From Albifimbria verrucaria (taxonomy: Eukaryota > Ascomycota > Sordariomycetes > Hypocreales > Stachybotryaceae): a stretch of DNA of 64,000 nucleotides. Shown in pieces: positions 1 to 11,911 of the stretch. The stretch spans positions 4,960,001 to 5,024,000 of the forward strand of contig JAHREC010000011.1 of NCBI GenBank assembly GCA_020081605.1. Direction: 5' to 3'. Each line of letters starts with the position of its first letter. Position 1 is the first letter of the stretch. Made by a program: the position numbers and the translations under genes. The notes under the pieces were generated by a model. That model saw nothing but the letters and a program-made list of their open reading frames with translations. It did no database searches and was not told the origin of the DNA.

Positions 1-994
1 AGTGTTGGGAGATCCCAGTTAGCCTCCACGGTCGCAATCTCCGAGTAGTGGTTGTAGAAGCTGTTGTCCGTAGTACCGACGAGGTTCTTGGGTACGGCAT
101 CACCAATAAGGATGGCGAGAATGTTGTTCTGCAACGAGTATGTCTCGTTCTCGTCCCATGTGATGAGAACAAGGGTGTTGTTCATGAAGTTCTTGTCCTT
201 GAGGAGAGGGTCAAGGAACTTGCGACACCAAGCGCCAGCTACAGTAGCCGACGTGTCATGGCCATCAGAAGTCATGTTCGGTGTAATGAACATGTATTGA
301 GGCAGCTTGTTCGCCTTGAGGTCTTGGTGGAACATGGAGCGTGAAGTATCAATCATGGAGAGGTTCTTGATCTGCGACAGACGCTGCTCAGACCGAGTGA
401 TGCTGTCAAAGAAAATGGCAGGGTTGTGCTTTCGGACGTAGTCGTTTGCACCATTCTTCTGGTTGACCCACGACTTGCCTTCAAATCCCGAGTATGGCAT
501 GTCCTCTTGGTACATGGCCCAGCTGATGCCACGGTACTCAAGCAAATCAACTAGAGTGCTGACGTTGGCGTCGGCCCGGTTGAAGTCATCATTTTGCATG
601 CCGAAGTAGTCTCCACCAATAGCCGCCATATAGTTTGGCTCTGACGGGTGAGTGACAGCAAAATAGTTGGAGAGCGTGACACCCTGGGAGGCAAACCAGG
701 CGAAGTTGGCTGAGAACATTGTGAGTATGAGAGTCAAAGTATACGATAATGCTGGAAAGACTCACGATCGCCGATGGCTTTAGCATAATTCTCGTTCTCG
801 AAGTAAATTATGGCAATTCGGTCGAAGACCTTTCCCTTCACATTGCTGACTGGGCTGCTTGTCTTAGCTGTGGCGGCGGCGGCAGCAACTTGGGCTGTCG
901 CGGTAGCCGTGTAGCGTGTTTCCCAGCCAAGACCCCTGCAGGTAGCAGAGGCCATGCCGGCCATCACCAAAGCAGGGAGAATCTGTGGCAACAT
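1..994 (-). CDS. secreted acid phosphatase, phosphoesterase family (3' part outside the window)
   Basis: Extracellular enzyme releasing orthophosphate from organic phosphates; family PF04185 (fungal PhoA/PacA-like acid phosphatases). Exon 1 is 766-994 and starts with a hydrophobic signal peptide (MLPQILPALVMAGMASA); a 56 bp intron at 710-765 (GTGAGT donor, TTCTCAG acceptor) joins it to an exon running off the left edge. Family landmarks read without interruption: FDRIAIIYFENENY near residue 55 (metal-binding Glu-Asn), then THPSEPNYMAAIGGDYFG, then ITPNMTSDGHDTS and ITWDENE (metal ligands). The C-terminal part is missing because the window ends, not because of a break. No frame problem was found here, unlike most neighbours. 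A PHO4-type site lies 314 bp upstream. Identity is clear from motifs; substrate range is not. Confidence 0.9.
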
Positions 995-1845
995 CTTGGT
1001 CGATTGATCTGGAAATCCGTCGAGGTCAGGTCTTGGACAGCCAATGTTCCTGGAATACCCGGACGGGGATCAAGTCAGTATTAAAAACATATCCGTCTCA
1101 ATGCCAGTATCGAGCCTCGATGGCCATGGTAGATCCTTCGGCTATGCGGCTCGGAGGCGTCCGACCAGCCGTTTCCAGGGTCTCCACCGTCGGTAGACAA
1201 GCACCAATGCTACCCATCTACATTCAACTAGCGCATCGCTGATGCAGCCTCTAGTTCTCCTTCCCTGTATAGTTGGTCTATTTGAGCATTGCAGAAAGGC
1301 TCCGGAGCACGTGGGCATTATTAAATAGGGGTTTCGGACTGGTTGATTTCCTCTGCTTGCGCCGGCACCCCAGAGGTAAAAGACAGACCCAGCGACATGC
1401 AGTAGTCCCCTATAACTCTGCCCAATAAAAATTCTTGGTGTCCTCACGAGCTCTTCGTGTTTGCCGTATAGAGTATTTCTCGTCATTGTGCTTCAGAAAT
1501 TTTCAGCGGGCCGCAAGCTCTTTAGCCACAAGCCACGGTGCCGTTGCTCTGACACGATCCCGAGTGTTGCCGCGAAGTGGGTGTCGCAGAAACTGTTTTC
1601 CAGCCGATGAAGATGAAATGGGAAATCTGAGAACTGGATGAAGCGGGGTTTAATACCATCAAGGCCCATCGTGACAATTGACCGGAACTTCCGGACGTCA
1701 TGGCTGATAGTATGCATCCTAGAACATCCCTGGGGAAGATGGCCGCGGCTTGGAAGAACAGCCATTCTTGAGAAGCGACAAGGTTCACGATGCTGTTGCG
1801 AAAACTCATCGGTCAACATTCCTACAATTCTTTCAACGATGGAGC
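995..1845. other. divergent intergenic region, acid phosphatase / multicopper oxidase
   Basis: It holds the shared promoter space of the two outward-reading genes. Apart from the CACGTGGG element I see no gene: open frames here have no family signature, and a frame open from 1638 is only the 5' leader of the multicopper oxidase. Confidence 0.5.
1308..1313. promoter_or_regulatory. CACGTG (in CACGTGGG context), candidate PHO4/NUC-1 site
   Basis: The palindromic E-box CACGTG followed by GG matches the high-affinity binding site of the phosphate regulator PHO4/NUC-1. It is 314 bp upstream of the acid phosphatase start at 994. The hexamer alone is expected about 16 times in 64 kb, so its meaning rests on position and flanking bases. 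Confidence 0.4.
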
Positions 1846-3735
1846 ATGTTCATGCTGATCGTTGTCGTCTCCCTTTGGCACTGGGCAGTCTTGCCCTTGG
1901 GCTGAGACCAAAAGTCGTTGCACATAAGAAAGGCAACAAGGACACGGTCGATCAAGGATCAGGAGATTCCTTGGATGTTTCAGTCATTCAATACCAAGAA
2001 CCAATCCCAGAAACTACGCGATTTCGAAGCGAGGAAGAATACGTTCTGTCTCAATCATGGAATTTCAGTCAGCCTCCAATGACAAGGGAATATTACTGGA
2101 CCATTGCGTCCGCAACATTCAATCCTGACGGCGTATATCGCCCAATGCTCTTAATCAACAACCAATACCCAGGTCCTCTGGTTGAATGCAACAAAGATGA
2201 CACCATTGTCGTCCATATTAATAACCAGAGCCCCAATGCCACAGCCATACACTTCCATGGCATGTTCCAGAACGGCACGAATGACATGGATGGTACTGTC
2301 GGGATTACGCAGTGCCCAATCGCTCCTAACTCGACCTTTACATATCGTTTTCAGGTTCAAAATCAAGAAGGAACGTACTGGTATCATGCACACCACAGCG
2401 CACAAGCATCAGATGGCCTGTTGGGCCCCATGGTTATCCACTCGCCTGAGGAAAAAGAGAACCAGAAGTTGGAGTATGCCACTGATAGGATTGTCATGGT
2501 TCAAGACCACTATCACAACCTAACATCGGAGCTGTTGATGGAATATCTCGCACCTGACCAGGAGAACGATGAGCCAGTACCTGACAATGCCCTGATCAAC
2601 GGTCGTGGTGTCCGCGATTGTGCGGACTTTGAAGGTTGGCCGTGCGACGCCAAGAACGTGTCTACCCCTATAATTGATCTTGAGGCTGGGCAGCGCCACA
2701 GATTACGCATCATTAATGTTGGAGCTTTTGCAGAGTTTCAAATCCAATTCGACGAGCACCCATTCTATGTCACTGAGGTTGATGGAACCGATGTGCACCC
2801 AGAACCTTTTCATAGGTTGAACATACTGCCCGCTCAGCGATACAGTGTCATCATTGAAGCAAACTCGACGAAGCATTCCGACTTTTGGATGCGGGCCAGA
2901 ATGGTGACCCACTGCTTCACTAAAGACAATCCATACCTTCAGCCTGAGTTAAAAGCAATTATCCATTACACACCGCCCGGTTTACAGTCATTAAGTAAAG
3001 AGCCAACAAGCGAGGAATGGCCTGATGCAATTGAAGTGCTGTGCCGCGACCTTAATACGACAGCTCTTCGGCCAGTGGTTCCAATATCTCCCAGCCCAGC
3101 AGATGACACAATTTTCCTTCGTGCAAACTTCGAGATCGGGGCCTGGCGATTAGCCCGAGGCTTTTTCAACGAGTCCTCATGGCATGCCAATGCCACGTCT
3201 CCATCCTTACACCGGTTTATAGAGGCGGGAGACAAACAGAACAAATCATCCGTCTCAACATATGTCAACGACCAGATATTTGATCCGAAGAAAGACTTTG
3301 TTCTACAGACCGAAGGTATACGTACCATTGATCTCTCCATCAACAATTTTGACGATGGTGCACATCCCTTTCATTTTCATGGACACAAATTCTTCGTCCT
3401 GATCCAGGAAAGGATGGATATCCCCACCCCCAAGTGAATTGCCCCAATACCTCCACGACCATAACTTGTTGCAAAACCCACTACGTCGCGATACCGTGAC
3501 AGTTGAGGGTTACGGCTGGGTTGTGATTCGTGTTGTTTTGGATAATCCTGGGCTATGGGCTTTCCATTGCCATAATACCTGGCATGCCGAGTCTGGTATG
3601 CTTATGCAGTTCTTGGTTCGCCCTGAAATAGTTCGCACGTGGAAAGTAGACCCAATCCAAAGAGAGATGTGTATAAGGGAAGGTGTGGAGAAAGGCATGC
3701 GTCCAAGTGACGATATTTGGTTTGGGAGTTTCTAG
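1846..3735 (+). CDS. multicopper oxidase, ascomycete Fet3/Abr1-like (three frame breaks)
   Basis: Secreted blue-copper oxidase that oxidises phenols or metal ions and reduces oxygen to water. All four copper motifs are present: HFHG (about residue 135), WYHAHHS (about 179), HPFHFHGH (about 506) and HCHNTWH (about 575). ATG 1846 opens a signal peptide (MFMLIVVVSLWHWAVLPLG), but the frame is lost after GGG 1899-1901. The core is readable from 1902 to about 3407 and the C-terminus after 3431. One base missing at GGG 1899-1901, at GG 3407-3408 and at CCCCC 3427-3431 would give a continuous protein of about 630 residues, normal for the family. An ATG at 1839 is open in the core frame but gives a poor signal peptide, so 1846 is preferred. 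Single exon. The relation to Fet3 versus pigment oxidases (Abr1) is inferred from the ALRP/GFFN region and is uncertain; there is no C-terminal membrane anchor. Confidence 0.85.
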
Positions 3736-4651
3736 AGTTCTAACATGAGAAACTGTTGTACATTAGCAAAGAAATTAAACGCATTCATAAAATTCTGGAG
3801 GCCCTGCATAAAGAAACCTATTTGCAGTAACTGTAAGGGAAAGCAGATCCATAGTTCTTGGTTCAGCTACTGACGATTCTTGAAGCTATTCTCTTGAAGT
3901 CCCACCTCATGAGTAACAGAAGGCTTGATAGTTTGCTCCTTTCTTTTGTTAACCATTTGAATGAAAGGATTGGGTTCGTTCAAGGTGTTGTTACGATTCA
4001 TGTCAATGTTGAGCAAATAATTCTAAGTCTATTCAGAGCTGTACAGCACTTTCATACATGGAAAACTTTTCCCGTATTCCGCATTGATAAGAAAACGGTG
4101 GACAAGTCTCCATTCTCAATCTCCCCAGATTCAAACACTCCAAAAGATCTGTTTATTTCGAGCGTGTTGCGCACCATCAAGGTTCAAAGACTGTGACACG
4201 TCAGGACGATGCTAGTTTACGCAGATCATAGGTATGTCCCTAGGCCGGGTGGGGAATCTTGATGCGTGTTAGATTAGTATGTCAGACGTGGTGGAGTGAA
4301 CTTCGACAAACATGGCATGTAGCAACATTTATATCCAATTAGATCCGAGGTTCGTCGGAGAGATGTGCGCAAGTTAGCGTATAGTCGAGGCTATAATGTA
4401 ATGGCTTCTCTTGTATACGTACAAATGTTTACAAATTTGTGTTCCATACCATTCTTCAAGTGTCTGACCACTCGTCTGACATATGGCATGGTCATAACAC
4501 CCAAGCTGTGCTCCATACTTTAGGTCGGCGGGGCGCTAAAGTGTAAACCATCCATGCTGACATAGCCAGAGCCGGGTCTGCTTTCTCACTTTTTCTTCTT
4601 TCGACCTTTTAGTACCCGTCATTATTACTGTTCTTTAGCAAAGATCAAACC
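3736..4651. other. intergenic, no gene recognised
   Basis: It holds the 3' end of the multicopper oxidase and the promoter of the short-chain dehydrogenase. A 112-codon open frame at 3858-4196 has no signal peptide or known motif and is treated as chance. Confidence 0.5.
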
Positions 4652-5672
4652 ATGCCCACGACTTGGCTCATTACTGGTTGCTCCAGCGGCTTTGGCGAGC
4701 TGTTTGTTCGTCAGCTGCGGGCTGAGGGCGATAATGTTATTGCCACTGGACGCAATGCCAATGTGAAACTTGCTCATCTTGCTGAGACGGGTGCAAAAAT
4801 TCTCGACCTTGATGTTGCAGCATCACCTGATGTAATTCATGATACAATCAAGGCTGCGTGGGAGCTCTTTCCGGGTGGGATTGATGTGGTTGTCAATAAT
4901 GCCGGGTTCATTCTTAGCGGCGCCATTGAAGAATTGTCGTAAGTTGGTGCTTATTACGATGACTCCATGCGATTTAGAGCGGGCTGAGTTTCTAATATCA
5001 ACATGATAAAAAACAGGGACCAAGACTTGGTGAAATCGATGAGGACCAACTTTCATGGGCCATTAAACATTACACGATCTATTCTACCAATGCTTCGAGA
5101 AAAGGAAATGCAACTTTGCTATATGTCAGCTCCCAAGCAGCCTGGCACGGCGATCCTAGTGCTGCAGCCTACTGTGCGAGCAAGGCGGCTCTTGAAGGCA
5201 AGAATTTATTTATTTTCTCTTCATTTTTTTCATTGTTGAGTCGATTTATAATACCTGCTGACACGCGTGGTTATACTCAGGAGCGGTCGAATGCCTCGCC
5301 AAAGAGTTGGAGATATTTGCTCCCAAGATTAAAGTCTTGATAGCCGAGCCTGGTTACTTCAATACGAAAGCTTTCAGCAACATTGACCATGTCAGCGCTA
5401 GCGTACCTGCATATGCTCAGTTCAATGCCGGTGTGCGTCAGTTTGAGGCTGGGCTGGTTGGGAATGAGCCTGGTGACTCAGTAAAGTGTGTTTCATGCAT
5501 GATCGATCTAGTGAGACACACAGGACTGGCAGCAGGTCGGGATATTCCACTGCGTGTTCCACTAGGATCCGACGGATGGGGTAGAATCAAGGCCAAATGT
5601 GAGGAAACTCTTAGGGTTTGTGATGAATGGGAGGACATGGCGAGAAGTACAGATATAAGGCCCATGAAGTAG
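4652..5672 (+). CDS. classical short-chain dehydrogenase/reductase (one frame break)
   Basis: NAD(P)-dependent oxidoreductase with a Rossmann fold. It has the cofactor motif TGCSSGFG near residue 8, NNAG near residue 86 and the catalytic YCASK near residue 162. The three exons are 4652-4938, 5017-5197 and 5281-5672, about 286 residues in all, the usual length. Intron 1 (78 bp) is GT-AG; intron 2 (5198-5280, 83 bp) is GC-AG with the donor GAAG/GCAAGA, typical of GC introns. The frame breaks at GG 5104-5105, between the LPMLREK and NATLLYVSS parts, where one more base restores the family pattern. The nearest known relatives are fungal SDRs of the retinol-dehydrogenase-like group; the substrate cannot be told. 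Intron phases agree across all exons once the base is allowed for. Confidence 0.85.
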
Positions 5673-6566
5673 CAACTTGCGAGTTCAGTTACGGCATAGA
5701 CGCTCCTAAATAGCTGTTGGTGTTGTGCTGAGTTATTGGATGTGTTATTCATTGAGAAAAGCGCCACTCCCATGATAGTATCGAAACAAAATAGATTATG
5801 ACAGTTATATTATCAAGGTAAGAACAAATCAGAGCATATAGAGAGAAGTGGTAGGACTTTTCCTGCTGACCAGTGTATAAACGATAATCGTAACCTCTGC
5901 GAGACCTGATATTGCTCCACGCCTGCTAATTTAGTGTTCCTGAGTGCTTATGTCACTGGAATAAATGATCTTGATTTCTCGTGTATCATTAACAGAGATT
6001 CCCCAACTCAATGGATAGCATCCCCGGACCATATCGAGACTAGCACGATTCTTATCTGTACGAAACCCACAACATGCAACGATATTTTATCCACATCCCA
6101 TGGCAGCCAAGGAGAAGAGTTTTTTCTCCGGCTGAATGTCCACCCACACCTTGCTTACTCTCCAGGGTAGGCAATACTTGTACTTGCTTAGTCAGGATGC
6201 TGCCACTGAGGGACACGGCAGTGCATCATGGGATCCTGATGCACTTTGATGGAATTTTTAACTGAATGGAAAAATTGGCACACTTGACGGAAACGAGGGT
6301 TATTTTCAATGTCACCCGAATAAATTGCAAGCCGTCCGTTGTGAAGCAATTGCTCATGATTTATGCTTGATTCCGACAAGACATGAATGACGCTAACCCC
6401 CTCCCAACTTGGCATAAACGATTCAGGGGCCTAACGTTATAATACCGTACCTTAGTCCAATCCCTAGTATCTCCTCCGTACCCTCCCTTTTCGCTCCTCT
6501 CCATTTTCCCCGCCCGTATTTTCGTTAGGCCTGAATCGCGACCGACAACTGCCTCGAACCAACGCT
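5673..6566. other. intergenic, no gene recognised
   Basis: Several short open frames (5934-6415) have no motif or signal peptide. The stretch probably holds the SDR 3' end and the promoter and leader of the LaeA-like methyltransferase; pyrimidine-rich sequence lies just before 6540. Confidence 0.45.
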
Positions 6567-8199
6567 ATGGGGACACAGCCGCAGCTCCGTCGGCCTCGGG
6601 CGAAAGCCGCGAAAACCCTTCATCGGGAGAGCCTGCGCAGACTCGCCGGGGTGGCGACGCCGTAGCTGATGCTCCTACCGCTGCGCCTGCGATTGAGATC
6701 GGCGAAGACGAGGTAAGCGTGCATCGTGCTCCGGCAACAGCGCAATGTCAGCCCGTAAATCTCTAGAACGACGACGCTTAAACTCCCAACAGGACGACGA
6801 CAATGATTCGGCACTGGGTGATGACGCGTAATGACCAAAGCCAACTAGAATTACCTATGTAGTGTCACTAAAACTCTGGCAGGGCATCGTCGACTGCTTC
6901 ATTGACGTCCAGCATCCTTGAGTACCGCCACATCCAGGGCCGTACTTTTCACAGCGACAGGCACAGGGCAGAGTACTTTACTCCGAATGATACCCAGCAG
7001 CTTGAATCCATTGACCTTACGTTCGTCATCATCCTAAAATCCAGTCCACAGACATACGACTAGCTTCCTCTAACACTGGGTCCATCAGACATCACTATCT
7101 CTTGGTCCTCCTCGACAACAAGTTATTCCATGCCCCCTAGGAGACAACTTGGAGGTCAGACAAATCATCTTACTCCCCATGCCCTAGCTGCATCTTTGGT
7201 GTCTTTGCTCACGATGCTATAGAAAGTACTTGACATAGGCACTGGTTCAGGTATTTATACCCCCTCTCCTGATTATTAGGAATTTTAGAACTAACAACAA
7301 GCAAAGGCATTTGGTCTATGTAATTCCGCGCCCTTTTATTAGTCGTGCTTCCAACACCGAGGTGCAACCTGCTAATTGCTATCCAGTGACTTCGCCGACC
7401 AGTATCCTGAAACCCAGGTCGTTGGCACAGATCTATCACCAGTTCAGCCAGCATTTGTGCCTCCAAACTTGAGCTTTGAGATTGACGATTGCACGGAACA
7501 GTGGACGTGGAACAAGGATTCTTTCGATTTCGTGCACATCCGGTACCTGTTCGGAGCCATCAAGGATTGGACAGAGCTCTACCGCCAAGCTTTCCATGTC
7601 ACCAAACCCGGAGGTTGGGTGCAGTCTTGTGAGGCGGAACCGCTAGTTCAGAGCGACGATGGCTCTGTTACTCCCGACTCTGCAATCTACTCTCTCTGGA
7701 ACAAACTTTACTCAGAAGGTGGCAAGAAGACTGGTTGCTCGTTCACAGTTCTCTCGGAGAATCTCCAACGCAAGAGTCTAGAGGAAGCTGGCTTCGTAGA
7801 CATTCAAGAGGCCAACTACAAGGTCGGTTTCTTCGCAAAGCGTCCAACAATCATCATGCATGGTTTTTCTGACCTCTACATAGCTTCCCATCGGAGGATG
7901 GGCACGAGACCCTAAGCTTGCTGAAGTTGGTCGTTTTGCCCGTATGACCATCGAAAACGACATCGAAGGTATGCCTTCAATTTTCATTTCCCGTGCATGA
8001 CCGACCGGAGATAACGTTCTATTACCTTGATCCTAACCACTGACTACGTCTAGGTTACACACTGTACATGTGGAACAATATTCTTGGGTGGCCACAGGAT
8101 GAATATCAGAACTTCTTGATGATGGTGCGAAAGGAGTTCCGTTCCAAGGCCGTCCATGGCTACATGACTATTCGTTACGTCTGGGGCAGGAAGCCATGA
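6567..8199 (+). CDS. LaeA-like SAM-dependent methyltransferase, nine exons (two frame breaks)
   Basis: Class I methyltransferase of the LaeA-like fungal family, whose members act in the nucleus as global regulators or as tailoring enzymes. Exons: 6567-6712, 6793-6827, 6883-7020, 7089-7154, 7223-7250, 7307-7319, 7387-7822, 7884-7968, 8054-8199. Two are very short (28 and 13 nt); all boundaries are GT-AG and the total fits 364 residues once two bases are added, at GGGG 6569-6572 and CCCCC 7133-7137. It has an acidic low-complexity N-terminus, then LEYRHIQGRTFHS and EYFTPNDTQQ, SAM motif I (VLDIGTGSGIWSIDFA) built from four exons, GTDLSPVQP, then HIRYLFG and KPGGW. Upstream of 7387 the protein is spread over small exons, so a model built only from long open frames would miss the whole SAM site. 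A paralogue lies convergently at 9579-10659. Confidence 0.88.
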
Positions 8200-9578
8200 G
8201 CAACGCATAATACCCACAATATTCTGAGACATATTTAACTTAGTTGCCCCGATGTCACTTGTTGCCTTTTATGTATCGCGCGAAGACGATCTGTTGATAA
8301 ACACTCAATATTCATTTCGTTGTCATGACAAACCAAACAAGAACACAATAGATTTGCTCAAAGGGTGACAAGTTTGCAGTTGGGTGGCAGCAGCATTGGA
8401 TGAACTTGCACAATGGGGAGCTTGAGTACTCTATGGAGAAGCACAAGTTAGAGGCCCACAACTGTTTAGCAAAGACCAGCCAGCCTTTGCCTACTTTGTG
8501 TACAGAAATACTCAGTAGCGTGTTATCTTCCTGTCTTGCCCCCTACAGGGTTCAAGTATTGGTTCGAGAGCAATCCACGCTCCACCTAGATTATGGCTCC
8601 ATTGCTGTGCATGAGTAGCGGTGAAGCAAAGACGCAGCCGCGGAGTTTAATCCAATGGGCAAAAAGCAATCTGACGATTTATGAGGACCCACAGGATTTA
8701 GGGTCCAGCTCCTGCAGGATTAAACTGACAGACGATTCTCAGCTTCCATGCATGAACCGAGCCCATGTTGACATTAGGTTGCAGTACAGTCAATATGTAT
8801 TGACTGGAAACTACTTACGTAGCTGATTACTGATGTGTTGTTGATACGATGGATTATCAATTCACGAAGCTCAAAGATTCATAGTTTTGTTGCTTCTCAT
8901 GAATGAATGTTTTGTCCCAATCCGTTGATCAACCTTAATATATTGCTCGTTGATATCCTTACCTGCACGAAGCCCTATGCAGCTGAGTCGGCTGATCCAG
9001 GTTGATATTAGGAAGACTCATCCATACCATCAACCAACCTTGAAATTGGCATGCCTTGGTCCTTCCTCGTCAGAGCTCTTTGTATTGTAATACAAAAGTA
9101 GTTTTCTTTGATATCCTTGATCTCGCTAATCGAGATGAACCTCCATGGCGCTTGTGACGATTGTGACCTACTCTTAGGCTCGATCGTCAACAGCAACCTA
9201 GCGTATAAATCGTAATGCAAGTAGCCACAACCGCCCAGAGCGAGTCCCATTATCTGAACAGCTCCGCATCTAGTTTATCACACATACGAAGAAACAGCTA
9301 GCCAGAATTCTCAGTTATGATACGACACTGCATGTGTTGCCTGCTTACTCCTGCTACCATCTTTGCAGGTTTAGGATCAAGCACGCCAGGTCTCTTAGAG
9401 TGTGCACTACGTGTTTTAAGTACATATTTTGTAACCATGCTCAAATAATGCAGAAGGAAGAAAAGAAAGACTGTGTCCATAAAATTGTGCTCGGTAATCC
9501 ATGAATAAATGCTCCCAAGAAATTTGTCAATGCTGCTATTTTTCTTTCGCCATGGCTACTCGATGCTAAGCTCCAGCG
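8200..9578. other. intergenic between convergent methyltransferases
   Basis: It holds both 3' ends. Short open frames at 8400-8826 and 9008-9480 show no domain, signal peptide or splice-linked extension. Nothing else was recognised. Confidence 0.5.
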
Positions 9579-10659
9579 TTACTCTTGAGGCTTTCTCCCA
9601 TATACCACAGTGCTGCAGAAACTATGTTAGCACATCTACTTCCGCTCAGCACGGCCCACACTTACCAGTCGAAGTAGTGAAGATTAGATTTTCGTTGAGC
9701 TTCTTTACGCATTTGTGCAGAGATAACTGTTACCTCTTCAGGCTGCATGCCTAATACTTGTGTAAATAGAAAGGTGCCCAAGCCCTCGAGGCTTTCGTCA
9801 AAGGCGGTCTGAAGGTACGTCCCAACATCTCTAAGTTTGGGATCTTTGGGCCAAGAATGGAGTGGTAGTTTGCGTTTTTCCTCGACAATGTCTACGAAGC
9901 CAGCCGCTTCCAGATGATCCTTCATTATATGGTCCTGAGCGAATGCAAATGATCGACCGGTCCTCTCGCCAGCTTCGTAGATTAGTTTCGCATATCGGTT
10001 AAAGATATGATCCTCGGGGAAATTGACATGGTCCGACTTTATCAGCACATCCATCTCAAGTTGCTGCACCCAGCCCCCAGGTTTAACATGTCTAAAGGCT
10101 TTGGCATATAGAGCAGGCAGGTCTGGTACAACACCGTAGAGAGCCCTCATATGGATAAAGTCGAAATGATCGGCAGGCCAAGTCCAATTAAGCATCAAGT
10201 CGTCAACAACAAACTTAACATTTGGTGCGACCCAGCTTGGCTGTATAGGGCTAATATCTGTCCCAATGATCTCCGTTTCGGGAACTGGTCGCCAAAGTCC
10301 ATCGCCCAAATACCAGTGCCTGTACCAAGGTCTAAGACCCTGTGCGGGTTCTCTCCAATCGGCGCGAGATACAGCTTATCGTCAAATAACTTAAGGAGTG
10401 CATGGTGTATGAGATCAAGGCCCTCGTTCTGCTGTGTATCATTCGGAGCCCAGTATTCGGTTGTGTCGGTGGATTGATATGTGCGTCCGTGTAGTCTACG
10501 GTATTGAAAAATGCTTTCGGATAAGGATGCGGTTGAAGACTCATGGCCAATTGTGCCGATGGCTGAATCCCCATCATTATCATCCAGTAATGCATCAATA
10601 GGAGTAGAAGTAGAGTGAGCTGATGTAGCAGACGGAAGTCCGCTGTGTGAGCCTGTCAT
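9579..10659 (-). CDS. LaeA-like SAM-dependent methyltransferase, two exons (one frame break)
   Basis: Second member of the LaeA-like family. Exon 1 is 9666-10659 and exon 2 is 9579-9612, separated by a 53 bp intron (GTAAGT donor, CTGCAG acceptor); the last exon encodes the conserved tail VVYGRKP. The N-terminus is Ser/Thr/Asp-rich and is followed by FQYRRLHGRTYQS, EYWAPNDTQQ, motif I LDLGTGTGIWAMDFG (about residue 110), GTDISPIQP, HMRALYG and KPGGW. The frame breaks inside the GGG run at 10280-10282 (plus strand); one more base joins DFGDQFP to ETEIIGTD and gives 342 residues. It keeps only one intron against eight in its convergent neighbour, so the pair is not a recent duplicate. It may regulate or modify a product of nearby genes, but no synthase is present. 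Confidence 0.88.
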
Positions 10660-11911
10660 GATGGCAGTGGTGCAGATCCCCTAAGATATAATATTGAGGA
10701 TATCCAAATTGTGCAGACGGCCGTGCAGTTTAAATACGCGCAGCAATTATAATCAACCCCGCACGGCGCACCAACATGCATGCAGGTGAAACAACCCTGC
10801 ATCATGAGCTGGCAATATCAAGGATTATTTGGGCTGTGCGTGCATCCGTTAAGGGCGATTCTATAGCATGGTTGGAGCCTTGGCACCTAGGGTCTCTCCC
10901 TGATTCATAGTTTAGACTCTATATACAGATGAACTATTGTCTTTCAGTAAAGCTATTCGGGATGATGTTCCACCCTATCAAATCTCAGTATGTTGTAGTG
11001 TTGCTGATGTGGCAACGATGGCGTGGCCCTCGATAGTGATTTTATCTTAGGTGAGATTCTTCTTATGAAACGAATCCTTGGAAAACGATAGGGCTCTGGA
11101 TGAAGACGTCAAAGGCAAATATCACAAGAGTAGGCGTACTAATTTCCTTTGTGTAACCATCAATACCCCACGCTGTTTCCAGGCTGGGGCCGTGTTCTCT
11201 TTCTGTCCGGCACGCAACAGTACATTTAATTGAAATCATACCTATTACTTAGAGGAAGTTGCAAACGCCTGTGCCTCTCCCCATGAATCAATAGGAAGAT
11301 ATGATTGGAGACACAACAAGCGTGACTGGGATTTACTGTCATCTATAGTGATATATAATGCCTGTCTAAAATTAGAAATCCTTCGCACTGAGACGGAATT
11401 GTAAGACCGGTATAAACAGTAGGTTTTCAAATTATAGTTTACGGCGCAATATCCACGTGTTAATACGGCTCATACGCATAATTTGACTCACCGGATGATT
11501 CACTCTTGTGAACTTTTGAACCGGTGCGCGTAATCATGGACAGGGCATGACGAAGTGCATGGATTGTAGCTAATATTTCACGTACATGAACTTCAGGTTA
11601 GGTAGAATAATGCCGTTCACACAACAAAATTGTTCACACATTATTATGCGACCAGGTGGAGAAGCTTGGGTTTTCCAGTCGTACACTATCTAGATATGGA
11701 TCATTTCCGTATCGATATACTCAGTTAAGCTGCACCCTTTATGGCAGGTGTAAATTCCACGATGCACCTCGCAACCACTTTAACGAGACGTAAGCACTAA
11801 TGACATGAGGAAGGAATCCTACGCCAGTATAATTAAATAGGCCATGTTCTTCCTACTATTCACTTTCATGCTCTATTCGATTTTCATTGACTACTTACAT
11901 CCATCTAAGTC
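10660..11911. other. intergenic, no gene recognised
   Basis: Divergent promoter region between the methyltransferase (-) and the carboxypeptidase (+). A 61-codon frame at 11245-11430 (-) has no support. It contains CACGTG at about 11455, one of the number expected by chance. Confidence 0.45.

Noticed and set aside
3858..4196. 112-codon open frame
   Set aside because: No signal peptide, motif, or splice-linked extension.
6567..10659. Secondary-metabolite gene cluster around the LaeA-like pair
   Set aside because: No polyketide synthase, peptide synthetase, terpene cyclase or transporter in the window; the nearby oxidase and SDR alone do not make a cluster.
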